A stretch of DNA of 64,000 nucleotides, from the NCBI RefSeq assembly GCF_020991005.1, contig NZ_JAJLLW010000001.1:558001-622000 (forward strand), in the 5' to 3' direction. The stretch is from Halomonas sp. CUBES01. GTDB taxonomy: Bacteria > Pseudomonadota > Gammaproteobacteria > Pseudomonadales > Halomonadaceae. The position numbers were made by a program, and so were the translations under genes. Shown here piece after piece: positions 1 to 9,600 of the stretch. The notes below the pieces were generated by a model. The model did no database searches, was not told the origin of the DNA, and worked only from the letters and a program-made list of their open reading frames with translations. Every line of letters starts with the position of its first letter. The stretch's first letter is position 1.

Positions 1-676
1 ACACAGAGGTGACGCCCCAGCCCCATAGTGCCCAGGCCGCGTGCTCGGGGGTGGAGAGTACCAGTGACGTGGCACAGACGAACCACGCAAGCGTCACGGC
101 AATATTGAGCGGCATGAACAGGCGCACCCGGAACGGGTGAAGAAATTTCATCCGTGTCACGGTGAGGGCGGCCAGCAGGACAATCACGGCAAAGGTGAAC
201 CAGGGTGGTAGATCGAGAATATAGACATAGACCGCGACGACGTTCCAGGCAGCAGGAAAGCCAACAAAGAAATTATCTTGGCTTTTCATATTGACGTTGC
301 AGAAACAGAACATCGAAGACAGCAGGATGATGAACACTGTCAAAAGCCCAAGGTTGGGCGGTAGCTCAATAAAGGAGTAGATGAAAAGCGCCGGGATAAA
401 GGCCCAGGTAAGGTAATCGATGACCATGTCGAGGGTTGAACCATCGAAATGGGGCAGCACGGTCTTGACGTCGAACTTGCGGGCCAGGGTGCCATCGAAA
501 CCATCGACCAGCATTGCTGCGCCCAGCCAGAGAAGACAGGCAACCGGATTATTGTCGACCAGGGCGAGCATCGCCATCGTGCCGAGTAGAACGCCGCTGG
601 CCGTGAAGGCATGCACGCCCCAAGCCTTGCTTATCGAAGCGCGAGACTCTGTTTGCGAAGAGAACGGTTGAACCAC
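1..676 (-). CDS. pcs: Phosphatidylcholine synthase (CDP-alcohol phosphotransferase), 3' end cut by window
   Basis: Integral membrane enzyme that condenses CDP-diacylglycerol with choline to make phosphatidylcholine in one step. Reading the minus strand gives an open frame that runs off base 1. Residues 58-87 carry the CDP-alcohol phosphotransferase signature DGxDGxxAR...GxxxDxxxD, with 12 residues between the Arg and the Gly, as in bacterial Pcs and longer than in PgsA or PssA. The segment VHAFTASG near residue 21 and the later FLHPFRVR also match Pcs. The rest is hydrophobic, with about seven to eight membrane segments. I chose the GTG at 676, preceded by a GGGG tract, because family members have about 20 residues before the first conserved block; an in-frame ATG at 742 would add 22 residues. 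The gene stands alone on the minus strand downstream of the MocR regulator. Confidence 0.82.
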   Translation of the reverse strand, partial: MVQPFSSQTESRASISKAWGVHAFTASGVLLGTMAMLALVDNNPVACLLWLGAAMLVDGFDGTLARKFDVKTVLPHFDGSTLDMVIDYLTWAFIPALFIYSFIELPPNLGLLTVFIILLSSMFCFCNVNMKSQDNFFVGFPAAWNVVAVYVYILDLPPWFTFAVIVLLAALTVTRMKFLHPFRVRLFMPLNIAVTLAWFVCATSLVLSTPEHAAWALWGWGVTSV

Positions 677-823
677 GTTGACCCCATCGGGAACGCGTTG
701 TCCCCTTGCTGGTTGATAGAAAAATGCGTGCGTAAAAAGCATTACCCTACTACAGGAAGGTACTCGGAGAATACGCAGGCATGACATCTATTGATGGCTG
801 GCGGCGTTGGCTGCCGGTAATGG

Positions 824-2305
824 TCACAGGTGTTGCCTTAATGTCAGGTAGGCGTCGCTGAGCCATGCACCGGCGCTGGTCAGCTCGCTTTCCGTTGAGC
901 CCGCATAGCCGAGCACTAACCCCGGGTGCTTGTTCTCGGCAAGGTAATAGCGGGAAAGCGGCGAAAGCGTAATACCTTGCGCCTCGGCGCGTCTGACCAG
1001 CATGCCTTCTTCTGCGATGGTGTCGAGTTCGGCTAACAGGTGCATGCCCGCATGGCCGTCAGAAAGCCGAAGCCCTGCGGCCACAGCAGGCGCTAACGCC
1101 GCTCGCAAACAGGCTTGGCGCTGGCGGTAAGCGGCCCGCATCCGGGCGATGTGGCGAGTAAAGTGCCCGTTGGCAATGAATTCGGCGAGGGCCGACTGTA
1201 CAGGGTAGTTACCCTCTCGGTGCAGGCGTGCGTGGGCCAGTCTGACGTCTTCGGCAAGCGCTTCAGGCACAACCAGATAGCCCAGGCGCAAGCCGGGATA
1301 GAGCACCTTACTGAAGGTGCCCACATAAATGACCGATGCCTGTTCAGCGAGGCCCTGGAGCGAGGGCGTTGGCGGCGTGTCGTAACGAAATTCGCTGTCA
1401 TAATCGTCTTCAATGATCCAACTGCCGGTGCGAGACGCATGCTCGAGTAACGTCAGCCGCCGGGGTGCCGGCATGGTCACGCCGCTGGGATACTGGTGAG
1501 AGGGTGTCACGTAAATAAGCCGAGGTGCTGGCGCATTCTCTGGGGCAAGTGACGGGTTGAGTCCTTGTTGATCGACGGGGATGGGCGTGACCGCCAAACC
1601 TGATGCCAGAAAACAGGCCTGAGCGCCGCCGTAACCCGGCTCCTCCATCCAAACCGAATCCCCGTGATCGGTGAAGAGCTGGGTAATCAGTTCAAACGCC
1701 TGCTGGGCGCCTTGAGTGATGACGATCTGCTCTGGCCGGCAACGCACCGCTCGGGAAAGTCTCAGGTAGTCACAAAGGGCTGCCTTGAGAGCAGGTAGCC
1801 CGCCGCTGGTTTGATAGTCCATCCATGCCATTTCCGCCTGATAGTAGTGCCGACGTAACAATCGCTGCCACTGCTCCCTGGGGAACAGGTCGAGCGCAGG
1901 GACGCCAGGCGCAAAGGCGCGATGGCCGTGGCTTAACGTTCCGCTTAGCGCTAATAGTTTGTTGCCTCGGTTTGAGTAGCGAACAGGCACAGTAGGTGGT
2001 GCCTCAGCCCTGGTTAACAGCGCGGGCAGGTCTGCTACATAGAGCCCCGCCCCTTGGCGAGCAATCAGCAAACCTTCCGCCAAAAGCCGATCCATGGCGG
2101 CCAGCACCGTATTGCGGCTAACACCCAAAGCGCGGGACAAATGGCGGGAAGAAGGAAGCGTATCGCCAGCCGTCAATTCACCGTGTTGAATCCACGCCTT
2201 TAGCGAGCAGTAGAGCTGCTGAACCAGCGTGGTTGCTTCATTCGCAGTTAGCCTGAGCGCCAGCGCCTCCGCAATCCAGTTGCCGGCCACATCATGTCGT
2301 TTCAC
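824..2305 (-). CDS. MocR/PdxR-type GntR transcriptional regulator with aminotransferase domain
   Basis: DNA-binding regulator fused to a fold-type I PLP aminotransferase-like domain; such proteins sense PLP or amino-acid adducts. The N-terminal winged helix (about residues 25-95) has the GntR pattern LPSSRHLSRALGVSRNTV. The large domain shows the PLP-binding lysine in FSKVLYPGLRLGY (about Lys333) and EDDYDSEFRY upstream of it. About 493 aa, normal for the family. I place the start at GTG 2305, which has GAGGG five bases upstream; a GTG at 2350 would add 15 residues without a ribosome site. It is divergent from the GNAT gene at 2398. MocR regulators often control the divergent neighbour (inference). 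The aminotransferase chemistry is usually lost in this family. Confidence 0.88.
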   Translation of the reverse strand: MKRHDVAGNWIAEALALRLTANEATTLVQQLYCSLKAWIQHGELTAGDTLPSSRHLSRALGVSRNTVLAAMDRLLAEGLLIARQGAGLYVADLPALLTRAEAPPTVPVRYSNRGNKLLALSGTLSHGHRAFAPGVPALDLFPREQWQRLLRRHYYQAEMAWMDYQTSGGLPALKAALCDYLRLSRAVRCRPEQIVITQGAQQAFELITQLFTDHGDSVWMEEPGYGGAQACFLASGLAVTPIPVDQQGLNPSLAPENAPAPRLIYVTPSHQYPSGVTMPAPRRLTLLEHASRTGSWIIEDDYDSEFRYDTPPTPSLQGLAEQASVIYVGTFSKVLYPGLRLGYLVVPEALAEDVRLAHARLHREGNYPVQSALAEFIANGHFTRHIARMRAAYRQRQACLRAALAPAVAAGLRLSDGHAGMHLLAELDTIAEEGMLVRRAEAQGITLSPLSRYYLAENKHPGLVLGYAGSTESELTSAGAWLSDAYLTLRQHL

Positions 2306-2397
2306 TGGTTCCCTCAATTTAGCGATAAGTGGTTCTTTTTTGTAGACCACTATAGGGGCAGGCTGTGGTTAATTACCATCCAGATGGAGCAGTCGTT

Positions 2398-2847
2398 ATG
2401 GTTAACATTCGTTCTGCGGTACTCAATGACCTGGAATCTCTCAGTGGTTTACTCGATGGCTATCGTCAGTTTTATCAGCAGCCGAGTGATCTTCAGGCGG
2501 CGCGGGATTTCTTGCGCCAGCGCATGGGGCTCGGAGACGCTTTTATTTTGGTGAGCGAAAACAGCGAAGGTGCGCTCACCGGTTTTGTGCAGCTTTATCC
2601 TGGCGTTTCCACGGTGGGCTTGAATACACGCTGGACGCTCAATGATCTTTTTGTATTACCAGAGTGTCGCGATAAGGGCACGGGCAGGGCGTTAATGGAA
2701 GCCGCTACACAGCTTGCCCACGATCACGGCGTCGCACGTTTGATATTAATGACGCAGGTAGAGAACGAACGCGCCCAACACCTTTATGAATCATTGGGCT
2801 GGCAGCGTAATACGGCGTTTTATGGGTATCTATTGGATATCAAATAA
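2398..2847 (+). CDS. GNAT family N-acetyltransferase
   Basis: Small cytoplasmic acetyl-CoA-dependent N-acetyltransferase of 149 aa; the substrate cannot be told from sequence. The acetyl-CoA loop is visible as CRDKGTGRAL (Q/RxxGxG/A pattern) after the strand LNDLFVLPE, and the C-terminal VENERAQHLYESLGWQ is the usual motif B with the LYESLGW turn. The ATG at 2398 has GGAG about 11 bases upstream and gives a normal GNAT N-terminus (VNIRSAVLNDLESL). A GTG at 2365 in the same frame is less likely. It is divergent from the MocR-type regulator and is its probable target. It runs convergently toward the YbaK gene with only a 23-base gap and no clear terminator. Confidence 0.85.
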   Translation: MVNIRSAVLNDLESLSGLLDGYRQFYQQPSDLQAARDFLRQRMGLGDAFILVSENSEGALTGFVQLYPGVSTVGLNTRWTLNDLFVLPECRDKGTGRALMEAATQLAHDHGVARLILMTQVENERAQHLYESLGWQRNTAFYGYLLDIK

Positions 2848-2870
2848 GCGCTATTTATTAAGAAATGTAA

Positions 2871-3347
2871 TTAGCTGACCTTCTCAGGCACTTTGCACAC
2901 ATCCACCCACTGGGCATTGACCAGCTCGGCCAGGCGCTTGGGGCTCAGGCGCACGGCGCTATTGGGCGAGCCGGCGGCGGGGAGCACTTCGTCAAAGGTG
3001 TGGAGGGATTCATCGCAATACACCGGCAGGTCAGTGGCGAGGCCAAAGGGGCAGACGCCGCCGACCGGGTGGCTGGTGAGCTCCATCACCGTCTCGGCGT
3101 CGAGCATCTTGGCCTTGCCGCCGAAGGTGTCGCGAATCTTGCGGTTATCGATGCGTGCGTTGCCGCTGGCCACGATCAGCAGCGGTGTTTCGCCGACCTT
3201 GAACGCCAGGGTTTTGGCGATCTGCCCGGGTGCCACGCCGTGGGCCTCGGCAGCCAGCTCTACTGTGGCGGTGCTGGTCTCAAGCTCTTCGATGATCACA
3301 TCCGGTGCATGCTCGGCAAAAAACTGGCGAACGGTCTCGACGCTCAT
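2871..3347 (-). CDS. YbaK/EbsC family aminoacyl-tRNA deacylase
   Basis: Free-standing trans-editing protein of 158 aa related to the ProRS editing domain; homologues remove mischarged amino acids (for example Cys- or Ala-tRNA(Pro)). Family features are the lysine in IAKTLAFKV, the GNARIDNRKIR block and the substrate-pocket motif HPVGGVCPFGL near residue 95. Length is standard. The ATG at 3347 fits the family start. It lies in the same direction as the downstream end of the cytosine deaminase gene, about 50 bases away, but has no functional link to it that I can see. Which mischarged tRNA it edits cannot be decided here. Confidence 0.88.
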   Translation of the reverse strand: MSVETVRQFFAEHAPDVIIEELETSTATVELAAEAHGVAPGQIAKTLAFKVGETPLLIVASGNARIDNRKIRDTFGGKAKMLDAETVMELTSHPVGGVCPFGLATDLPVYCDESLHTFDEVLPAAGSPNSAVRLSPKRLAELVNAQWVDVCKVPEKVS

Positions 3348-3398
3348 CGTGAAATCCCCGTGTTGGCTGAAAGCCTAACCTAACGCGCTTTGGTTGTG

Positions 3399-4646
3399 TT
3401 AGCCAAGCCACGGTGGCGTGGTGATTCTGGCCGGCTCGCGCTGCATGATGATCTCGCCGTGGCGAACCGAGATGAGCACTTCCCCCTGGGTACGCAATAC
3501 GCTGTAATCGTCCTCGCCGTCCAGCAGGTTGAAGCTGGCGGGTTTGCCCACTTCAATGCCGTAACGGTCTTCGATCTCAAGCGTACGCGCGCTGTTATCG
3601 GTAATCAGCGACAGCGCCTGGCTGAAATCCTGATAGCCCATCATGTGGCAGATGTGCAGGCCAAAATCCAGCGTACGTAATAGCTTGCCATTACCCAGCG
3701 AGTACCAGGGGTCGACGATGGAATCTTCGGCAAAGCACACGTTGATGCCTGCCTCGTTGAGTTCCTTCACACGGGTCACGCCGCGTCGCTTCGGGTAGCT
3801 GTCGAAGCGCCCTTGCAAGTGAATGCTTTCGGTGGGGCAGGAGACAAAATTGATCCCCGAGCGCTTGAGCAGCAGGAACAGCTTGGAGCAGTAGGCGTTA
3901 TTGTAGGAATGCATCGCGGTGGTGTGGCTGGCGGTAACGCGGCTGCCGAGGTCATGCGTCAGCGCTTCATGGGCCAGCACTTCGAGAAACCGCGAGTTGG
4001 GATCGTCGATCTCGTCGCAGTGGACATCTACCAGGCGATCGTACTTGATCGCCAGCTCGATCACTCGCTTCATGGAAGCCACCCCCAGCTCGCGGGTGTA
4101 TTCGAAGTGGGGGATGCCACCGACCACATCGGCGCCGATCTCCAGCGCTTCTTCCAGCAGCTTCTCGCCGCCGGGGTAGGAGAGCAGGCCGTCCTGCGGG
4201 AAGGCCACTACCTGGATATCGATCTTGTCTTTCAGTTCATCGCGCAGAGCGCACAGCGTTTTGATGCCGATGAGGCTGGGGTCGCTGGTATCGGCATGGG
4301 TGCGCACAAACTGAACGCCGTTGCCGATCAGCAAATTAAGCGTTTTCAGCGCACGCTCGCGAATATCGGCCTCCGACAGCATGGGCTTGCGTTCGCCCCA
4401 GCGCTCAATGCCTTCGAATAACGTGCCGCTCTGGTTCCAGTTGGGCTCACCCGCCGTTAGTGCCGCATCCAGGTGGATATGGGGCTCGATGAAGGGGGCA
4501 CACAGCAGTTTGCCACCCGCATCGATCTGCCCTTCGCTGGGATTTTGTGGCGCATCCTGAACGGTAATGGCGCTGAACGTGCCGTCATCTATCTCAAGCC
4601 GATAAAGCTCGGGGAGTTGGCGTAGGCGGGCGTTGATGATCTGCAT
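3399..4646 (-). CDS. codA: Cytosine deaminase
   Basis: Amidohydrolase-superfamily metalloenzyme that hydrolyses cytosine to uracil and ammonia in the cytosol. About 415 aa, like E. coli CodA. Visible active-site elements are the metal pair EPHIHLDAAL near residue 60, RTHADTSDP, the metal/substrate motif DVHCDEIDDPNSR, ASHTTAMHSY and the metal aspartate region FAEDSIVDPWYSLGNG. The ATG at 4646 is preferred, with GAG eight bases upstream; a GTG at 4658 would add four residues. Product uracil could enter the preTA operon at 11.9-17 kb, so the two loci probably cooperate although they are separated by the efflux and chemoreceptor genes. Related deaminases can act on isoguanine or creatinine. Confidence 0.88.
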   Translation of the reverse strand: MQIINARLRQLPELYRLEIDDGTFSAITVQDAPQNPSEGQIDAGGKLLCAPFIEPHIHLDAALTAGEPNWNQSGTLFEGIERWGERKPMLSEADIRERALKTLNLLIGNGVQFVRTHADTSDPSLIGIKTLCALRDELKDKIDIQVVAFPQDGLLSYPGGEKLLEEALEIGADVVGGIPHFEYTRELGVASMKRVIELAIKYDRLVDVHCDEIDDPNSRFLEVLAHEALTHDLGSRVTASHTTAMHSYNNAYCSKLFLLLKRSGINFVSCPTESIHLQGRFDSYPKRRGVTRVKELNEAGINVCFAEDSIVDPWYSLGNGKLLRTLDFGLHICHMMGYQDFSQALSLITDNSARTLEIEDRYGIEVGKPASFNLLDGEDDYSVLRTQGEVLISVRHGEIIMQREPARITTPPWLG

Positions 4647-4754
4647 GTAAGAGCTCACTTATTGCTTGGCGGTCGAAGGAAGGCTATCGCCAAGCGTAGC
4701 GTGATTTACGCGTAGCAGCACGGAGGGCAAAGCAGACGCTGTTATTCCGGTCTG

Positions 4755-5378
4755 TTAAGACGTGCCATCCACCAACATGCCGCGCACCAGGGTTTCCACG
4801 ATGCCGGCGCACTCGTCGGCCAGCGAATACTGGTGGGGATCCTGTAGCCAATCAAAGCAGACGCCAATCAAGAAACCGTGAAACTGACGGCGGGCGCTTT
4901 CGGGAGTGAGGTCGGCGCGCAGCTGGCCGGCGCGCTGGGCCTGTTCGAACAGCTGCTCCACCCGCGCTTCGGCGTGTTCGGAGAGCCGCGTGATCATGCT
5001 GATGCGCGGATGGTCGTCCTCGAGCTTTTCGCAGCGGTGCAACACGATGGTGGCGGCCCGCTGCAGCGGCAGGTCATGGCAGATGCCTCCCAGGGAGCGC
5101 AGGGCAATATCGCGTAGGCACGCGACCGGCGTGGCCCCCAGCTGCTGTGTGGCATCGTCAACGATTTCATCCAGCGGGATGCGGACCCGCTCGAGCAGCG
5201 CATCGAACAGGGCGGCCTTGTCTTCAAAATGCCAGTAGATCGCGCCGCGGGTAACCCCCGCCGCCTGGGCAATGTGCGCCAGGGTCGTACGCGAAACGCC
5301 CTGGGCGAGAAAGGTGGTTTCGGCAGCGTCGAGTATCGTTTCCCGGGTGCGTTCGGCGTCGGCCTTGCGACGAGACAT
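4755..5378 (-). CDS. TetR/AcrR family transcriptional repressor of the adjacent RND pump
   Basis: 207-aa repressor with an N-terminal TetR helix-turn-helix: RETILDAAETTFLAQGVSRTTLAHIAQAAGVTRGAIYWHFEDKAALF is the AcrR/TtgR/MexR-like pattern written here only as its key blocks (TILDAAE, TLAHIA, AGVTRGAIYWHF). The C-terminal ligand domain is of the TetR_C type found in drug-pump repressors. The ribosome site TAAGGA sits just upstream of the ATG at 5378. The gene is divergent from the membrane-fusion/RND operon, and a perfect 8-bp inverted repeat lies between them at 5462-5483. Autoregulation and pump repression are inferred from this arrangement; the inducer is unknown. Confidence 0.9.
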   Translation of the reverse strand: MSRRKADAERTRETILDAAETTFLAQGVSRTTLAHIAQAAGVTRGAIYWHFEDKAALFDALLERVRIPLDEIVDDATQQLGATPVACLRDIALRSLGGICHDLPLQRAATIVLHRCEKLEDDHPRISMITRLSEHAEARVEQLFEQAQRAGQLRADLTPESARRQFHGFLIGVCFDWLQDPHQYSLADECAGIVETLVRGMLVDGTS

Positions 5379-5461
5379 AGCGGTTCCTTACCTAAATATT
5401 GTGCTTATTCTGGCATTGCTGGCTGGCAAAGTCGCCGTTGGGTGATTAGTATACATTTTTC

Positions 5462-5483
5462 ACTGACATTCGTGTATGTCAGT
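5462..5483. promoter_or_regulatory. Candidate TetR/AcrR operator palindrome
   Basis: Perfect inverted repeat ACTGACAT-N6-ATGTCAGT in the 165-base gap between the divergent TetR gene and the RND operon. The core, CATTCGTGTATG, resembles operators described for AcrR-type repressors (CATTTGTGAATG-like). It lies about 60 bases before the probable start of the membrane-fusion gene, where it could cover promoters of both genes. Confidence 0.6.
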
Positions 5484-5543
5484 TAAGTGGACACTCCCCT
5501 GCACATGGGGACGCGGCGTTTGACCGTCATCAAGGAGCTTATC

Positions 5544-6638
5544 GTGCCTGTTAACCTATATCGCTTACTGCCGGGCCTGCTGGTCCTGATGGTGCTGGTG
5601 GGCTGCGAACAGCCCCAGGCGCAGTCAGAGCAGACTCCGCGACCGGTCAAGCTAATGACCCTTGAGGCGGCCAACGCCACGGACCTGCGTCAGTTTCCGG
5701 CCCGCGTCGAAGCCTCCACGCGCAGTAACCTGTCGTTTCGCATGGCGGGGGAGCTTTTAGCACTCAACGTCAGCCCCGGTCAGCGGGTGAGCGAAGGCGA
5801 GGTCATCGCCCGTATCGACAACCGTAACGCGCAAAGCGAGCTGGATAGCGCGCGTTCGCGCCTGGAGCTCGCCAAGGCCAACCTCGAGCGCATGCGCTAT
5901 ACCCTGGAGCGCGGGGCGGTCAGCCAAGCCCGTTTCGATGAAGCGGAAAGCGAGTGGCGAGCGGCCCGGGCCACCTTTGAGCAGGCCGAAGAGCAGGTGA
6001 CCCACACCCAGCTGCGCGCGCCCTACGATGGCGTGATTGCTCAGGTGCCGGTGGATAACCGGCAGATTGTCCAGGTGCAGGAAACGGTCGCCGTCATACA
6101 GCAGCCGGGGCAGTTGGACGTGGTCTTCCACCTGCCCGAGCAGATTGTTCAACGCATGCCGCAGGGCGACGGTCAGCCTTTCGGTGAGGCACTGGCGTAT
6201 GAAGTGCGCTTTGGTAATAGCGACAAACCTTATCTTGCCCAGCTCGCTTCCTACACCACCCAGGCCAGCGCGCAGAGCCTGGCCTATGAAGTGACGTTGA
6301 CGCTACCCCAGCCCGACGATATCACCCTGCTCGACGGCATGAGCGCCAGCGTTCGGCTGGACCTGGGGTCGCTGCAAACCGACCCGGCGACACCGCGGTG
6401 GCACTTGCCCCCAGAGGCGGTCAGCTACTCGGGTGACAACCCTAATCAGGCCCAGGTCTGGCGGTTTGTCGAGCCGCAAGGCGTTGAGGCGGTGCCGGTT
6501 GAGGTAGGGGAGCTGACCTCAAAAGGCCTTGAGGTCAGCGGCGAGCTGGCGGCAGGGGATCGTATTGTCGCCGCCGGCGCCCACCGGTTAACCGCCGACA
6601 CCCAGGTGACCCCATGGGAAAAAGAGCAGGGGCTATAA
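5544..6638 (+). CDS. RND efflux periplasmic adaptor (membrane fusion lipoprotein)
   Basis: 364-aa periplasmic adaptor that would link the inner-membrane RND pump at 6640 to an outer-membrane channel not present in the window. The N-terminus is a lipoprotein signal with lipobox LVGC (Cys21). Then come the lipoyl/barrel-sandwich halves (GELLALNVSPGQRVSEGE and LRAPYDGVIAQVPV), an alpha-helical hairpin between them (about residues 85-150), a beta-barrel and a C-terminal membrane-proximal domain. I chose GTG 5544 because AAGGAG lies six bases upstream and the signal peptide begins immediately; the frame is open to 5487 but that extension has no signal logic. One base separates its stop from the RND gene. 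Confidence 0.9.
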   Translation: MPVNLYRLLPGLLVLMVLVGCEQPQAQSEQTPRPVKLMTLEAANATDLRQFPARVEASTRSNLSFRMAGELLALNVSPGQRVSEGEVIARIDNRNAQSELDSARSRLELAKANLERMRYTLERGAVSQARFDEAESEWRAARATFEQAEEQVTHTQLRAPYDGVIAQVPVDNRQIVQVQETVAVIQQPGQLDVVFHLPEQIVQRMPQGDGQPFGEALAYEVRFGNSDKPYLAQLASYTTQASAQSLAYEVTLTLPQPDDITLLDGMSASVRLDLGSLQTDPATPRWHLPPEAVSYSGDNPNQAQVWRFVEPQGVEAVPVEVGELTSKGLEVSGELAAGDRIVAAGAHRLTADTQVTPWEKEQGL

Positions 6639-6639
6639 C

Positions 6640-9600
6640 ATGGTCGACTATTTCTTACGTCACCGGGCGGCCAGCTATTTAATGACAGTGGTGCTGCTGG
6701 CGGGCGGCGCCCTGGCGTTTCTGGGCATGGGCCAGCTGGAATTTCCCGAGTTCACCATTCGCAACGCCCTGATCACCACGCAATACCCCGGTGCGACGCC
6801 GGAGGAAGTCGAGCAGGAAGTCACTTCGACGCTGGAAGAGTCGATCCAGGGGATGTCGTCGATCAAGCGTATCAGCTCGGTGAGTTCCGACGGCCTCTCG
6901 CAGATTACCGTCGAGCTTGAAAGCACGGTACAGAACGAAGAGCTGGAGCAACTTTGGGATTCGCTGCGCCGTAAGGTCGAGGATGCCCAGGCCGCGCTAC
7001 CCCCGGGGGCCAGCCAGTCGCGCATCAACGACGATTTCGGCGACGTGTTCGGTTTCATGGTCAACCTGACCGGCGAGGGCTATACCATGCCCGACCTGGC
7101 CGACCATGCCGATTTTCTCAAGCGAGAGCTGGCGCTGGTCGAGGGCGTCGAGAAGGTATCGCTGGGCGGCGAGCATCCCGAGCGCATTTATATCGAGGTG
7201 GATCGCGAGCGCCTGCGCGCGCTGAATATTCCCCTCACCCGCCTGCAGCAACTGCTCGATACGCAAAATGCGGTGGCCGACTCGGGCCACCTCAAGCAGG
7301 ACGGCCGTCGTTTTCGCATTACGCCCACCGGCAGCGCGGCGAATATCGATGACCTGCGCGCGCTGATCGTCAGCGAAGGCGATGGCGAACTGGTGCGTCT
7401 CAGCGATATCGCTGACATATCGCGCGAGCTGGCGGAGCAGCCCCAGCAGCTTTACCGCGACATGGGCCGGCCGGCGATGTCGCTGGGGATTTCCTTCGAA
7501 AGCGGCGTGAACGTGGTCGAGGTCGGCGAACGGCTGCAGCAGCGTCTGGATGAATTGCAAGCGCGAACCCCGCTGGGGATGGAGCTGAACGTGGTCTACG
7601 ACCAGCCCCAGGTGGTCGATGAAGCCGTATCGGGCTTTTTGGTCAGCCTGATCCAGGCGGTGGCCATCGTCATCGTGGTGCTGATGCTGTTCATGGGCTG
7701 GCGCAGCGGCCTGTTGATGGGCTTTATCCTGCTGATCACCATTATCGGCACCTTCATGCTGATGCGCTTCCATGGGTTGCAACTGGAAAAGATATCGCTG
7801 GGCGCGCTGATCATCGCCCTGGGGATGCTGGTGGATAATGCCATTGTGGTCACCGAGGGCATGCTGGTGGGCTTGAAACGCGGCCATACCATCCGTGATT
7901 CGGCCCATCAGGTGATCCGCCAGAACGCCTGGCCGTTGCTGGCCGCCACGCTCATCGCCATTGCCGCCTTTGCCCCGATTGGCCTGTCGCCGGATACCAC
8001 CGGCGAGTTCATCGGCTCGCTGTTTTTCGTTCTGCTCTACTCGCTGCTGCTCAGCTGGATTACCGCACTGACGCTGACCCCTTTCTACTTCAAGCTGTTC
8101 TTTCGCAATGTGGCGCCCGGCGATGGCCAGGAGGATCCCTATAAAGGCATTGTGTATCGCGTTTTCAGCCGGGTGATTATCACCGGCATTCGGTTTCGCT
8201 GGGTGACGCTGGTGTTGGTGGTGGCGATACTGGCCGGGGCGGTGGTCGGCTTTGGCTCGGTGAAAAACGCCTTCTTTCCGGCGTCCAATACGCCAATCTT
8301 CTTTGTCGATTACCGCACGCCGGAAGGCACGGATATCCTCGAAACCCAGCGGCGCGTCAGCGAGCTGGAAGACAGCGTGATGGCGATGTACGGCATTCGC
8401 CATCTGACCACCACCGTGGGCGGCGGTGCACAGCGTTTTACGCTCACCTACTCGCCGGAAGACCGCTACTCGAGCTACGCGCAGCTGATTGTCGAAACCG
8501 ACGATAAAGCCACCCAGCGTGAACGTATGGCCGAGGTTGAGAAGGTGCTGGAGCGCGACCATAGCGATATCGACTATAAAATCGCCCCGCTGGAAGTCGG
8601 CCCCGCGCCGAAAGCCAAGCTGGAGGCGCGCCTTTACGGCAGCGACCCGGAAGTGTTGCGTCAGTTGGGTGATCAGGTTGAAGCGATGTTCCGCGACACG
8701 CCGCATATGACCAGCATACGCACCAGCTGGCGTAATCGCGTTCAGGCCATCGAGCCGGTATTTATGGAAGACACCGCGCGCAGGCTGGGCGTTACCCGCG
8801 AAGACCTGGCCGCCACACTCGCATTGAGCACCAGCGGTAGCCAGGTGGGCGTTTACCGCGACGGCAGCGACCTGATCCCCATGGTGGCGCGGGCGATCCC
8901 CAGCCAGCGCCACGATGTGGATAACCTTGGCTCACTTAACGTATGGAGCGCAGAGCAGGGGCGTTATATCACCGCCGACCAGGTGATCAGCGATATCAGA
9001 ACCCAGGTGGCAGATCCGCTGATCAAGCGTCGCAATCGTGAACGCATGCTGGCGGTGTATGGCGAGCCGAACCCGTTAAGCGGGGTGACCGCCGCCAGCG
9101 TACTGGCCGAGGTTCGTCCCGAGGTGGAGGGCCTGGAGCTGCCGCCAGGTTACCGACTGGAGTGGGGCGGCGAGTATGAAACCGCCGGCGAAGCCCAGAG
9201 CGGGCTGTTCTCCTCGCTGCCGCTGGGGCTGGTGATGATGTTCATTATCACCGTGGTGCTGTTCAACAATTTCCGCCAGCCGCTGGCCATCTGGTCGCTG
9301 GTACCGCTGACGATTATCGGGGTAGTGGGCGCGCTGCTGCTGACCGGCTTGCCGTTCTCGTTCATGGCGCTGCTCGGCACGCTGAGCTTGATCGGCATGG
9401 TGATCAAGAACGCCATCGTGCTGGTAGAGGAAATCAACGTACAGCTACCGTTACACCAGGACCGCTACCATGCAGTGGTACGCGCCGCCATCAGCCGTGT
9501 CAGGCCTGTCGCCATGGCCGCGCTGACCACCATGCTGGGCATGATCCCGCTGATCAGCGATGCCTTCTTCGCCAGCATGGCGGTCGCGCTGATCGGAGGG

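Noticed and set aside
6997..8913. 638-codon open frame on the minus strand inside the RND gene
   Set aside because: Its His/Gln/Ala-rich sequence shows no family features and it is the antisense shadow of a GC-rich, strongly conserved RND gene.
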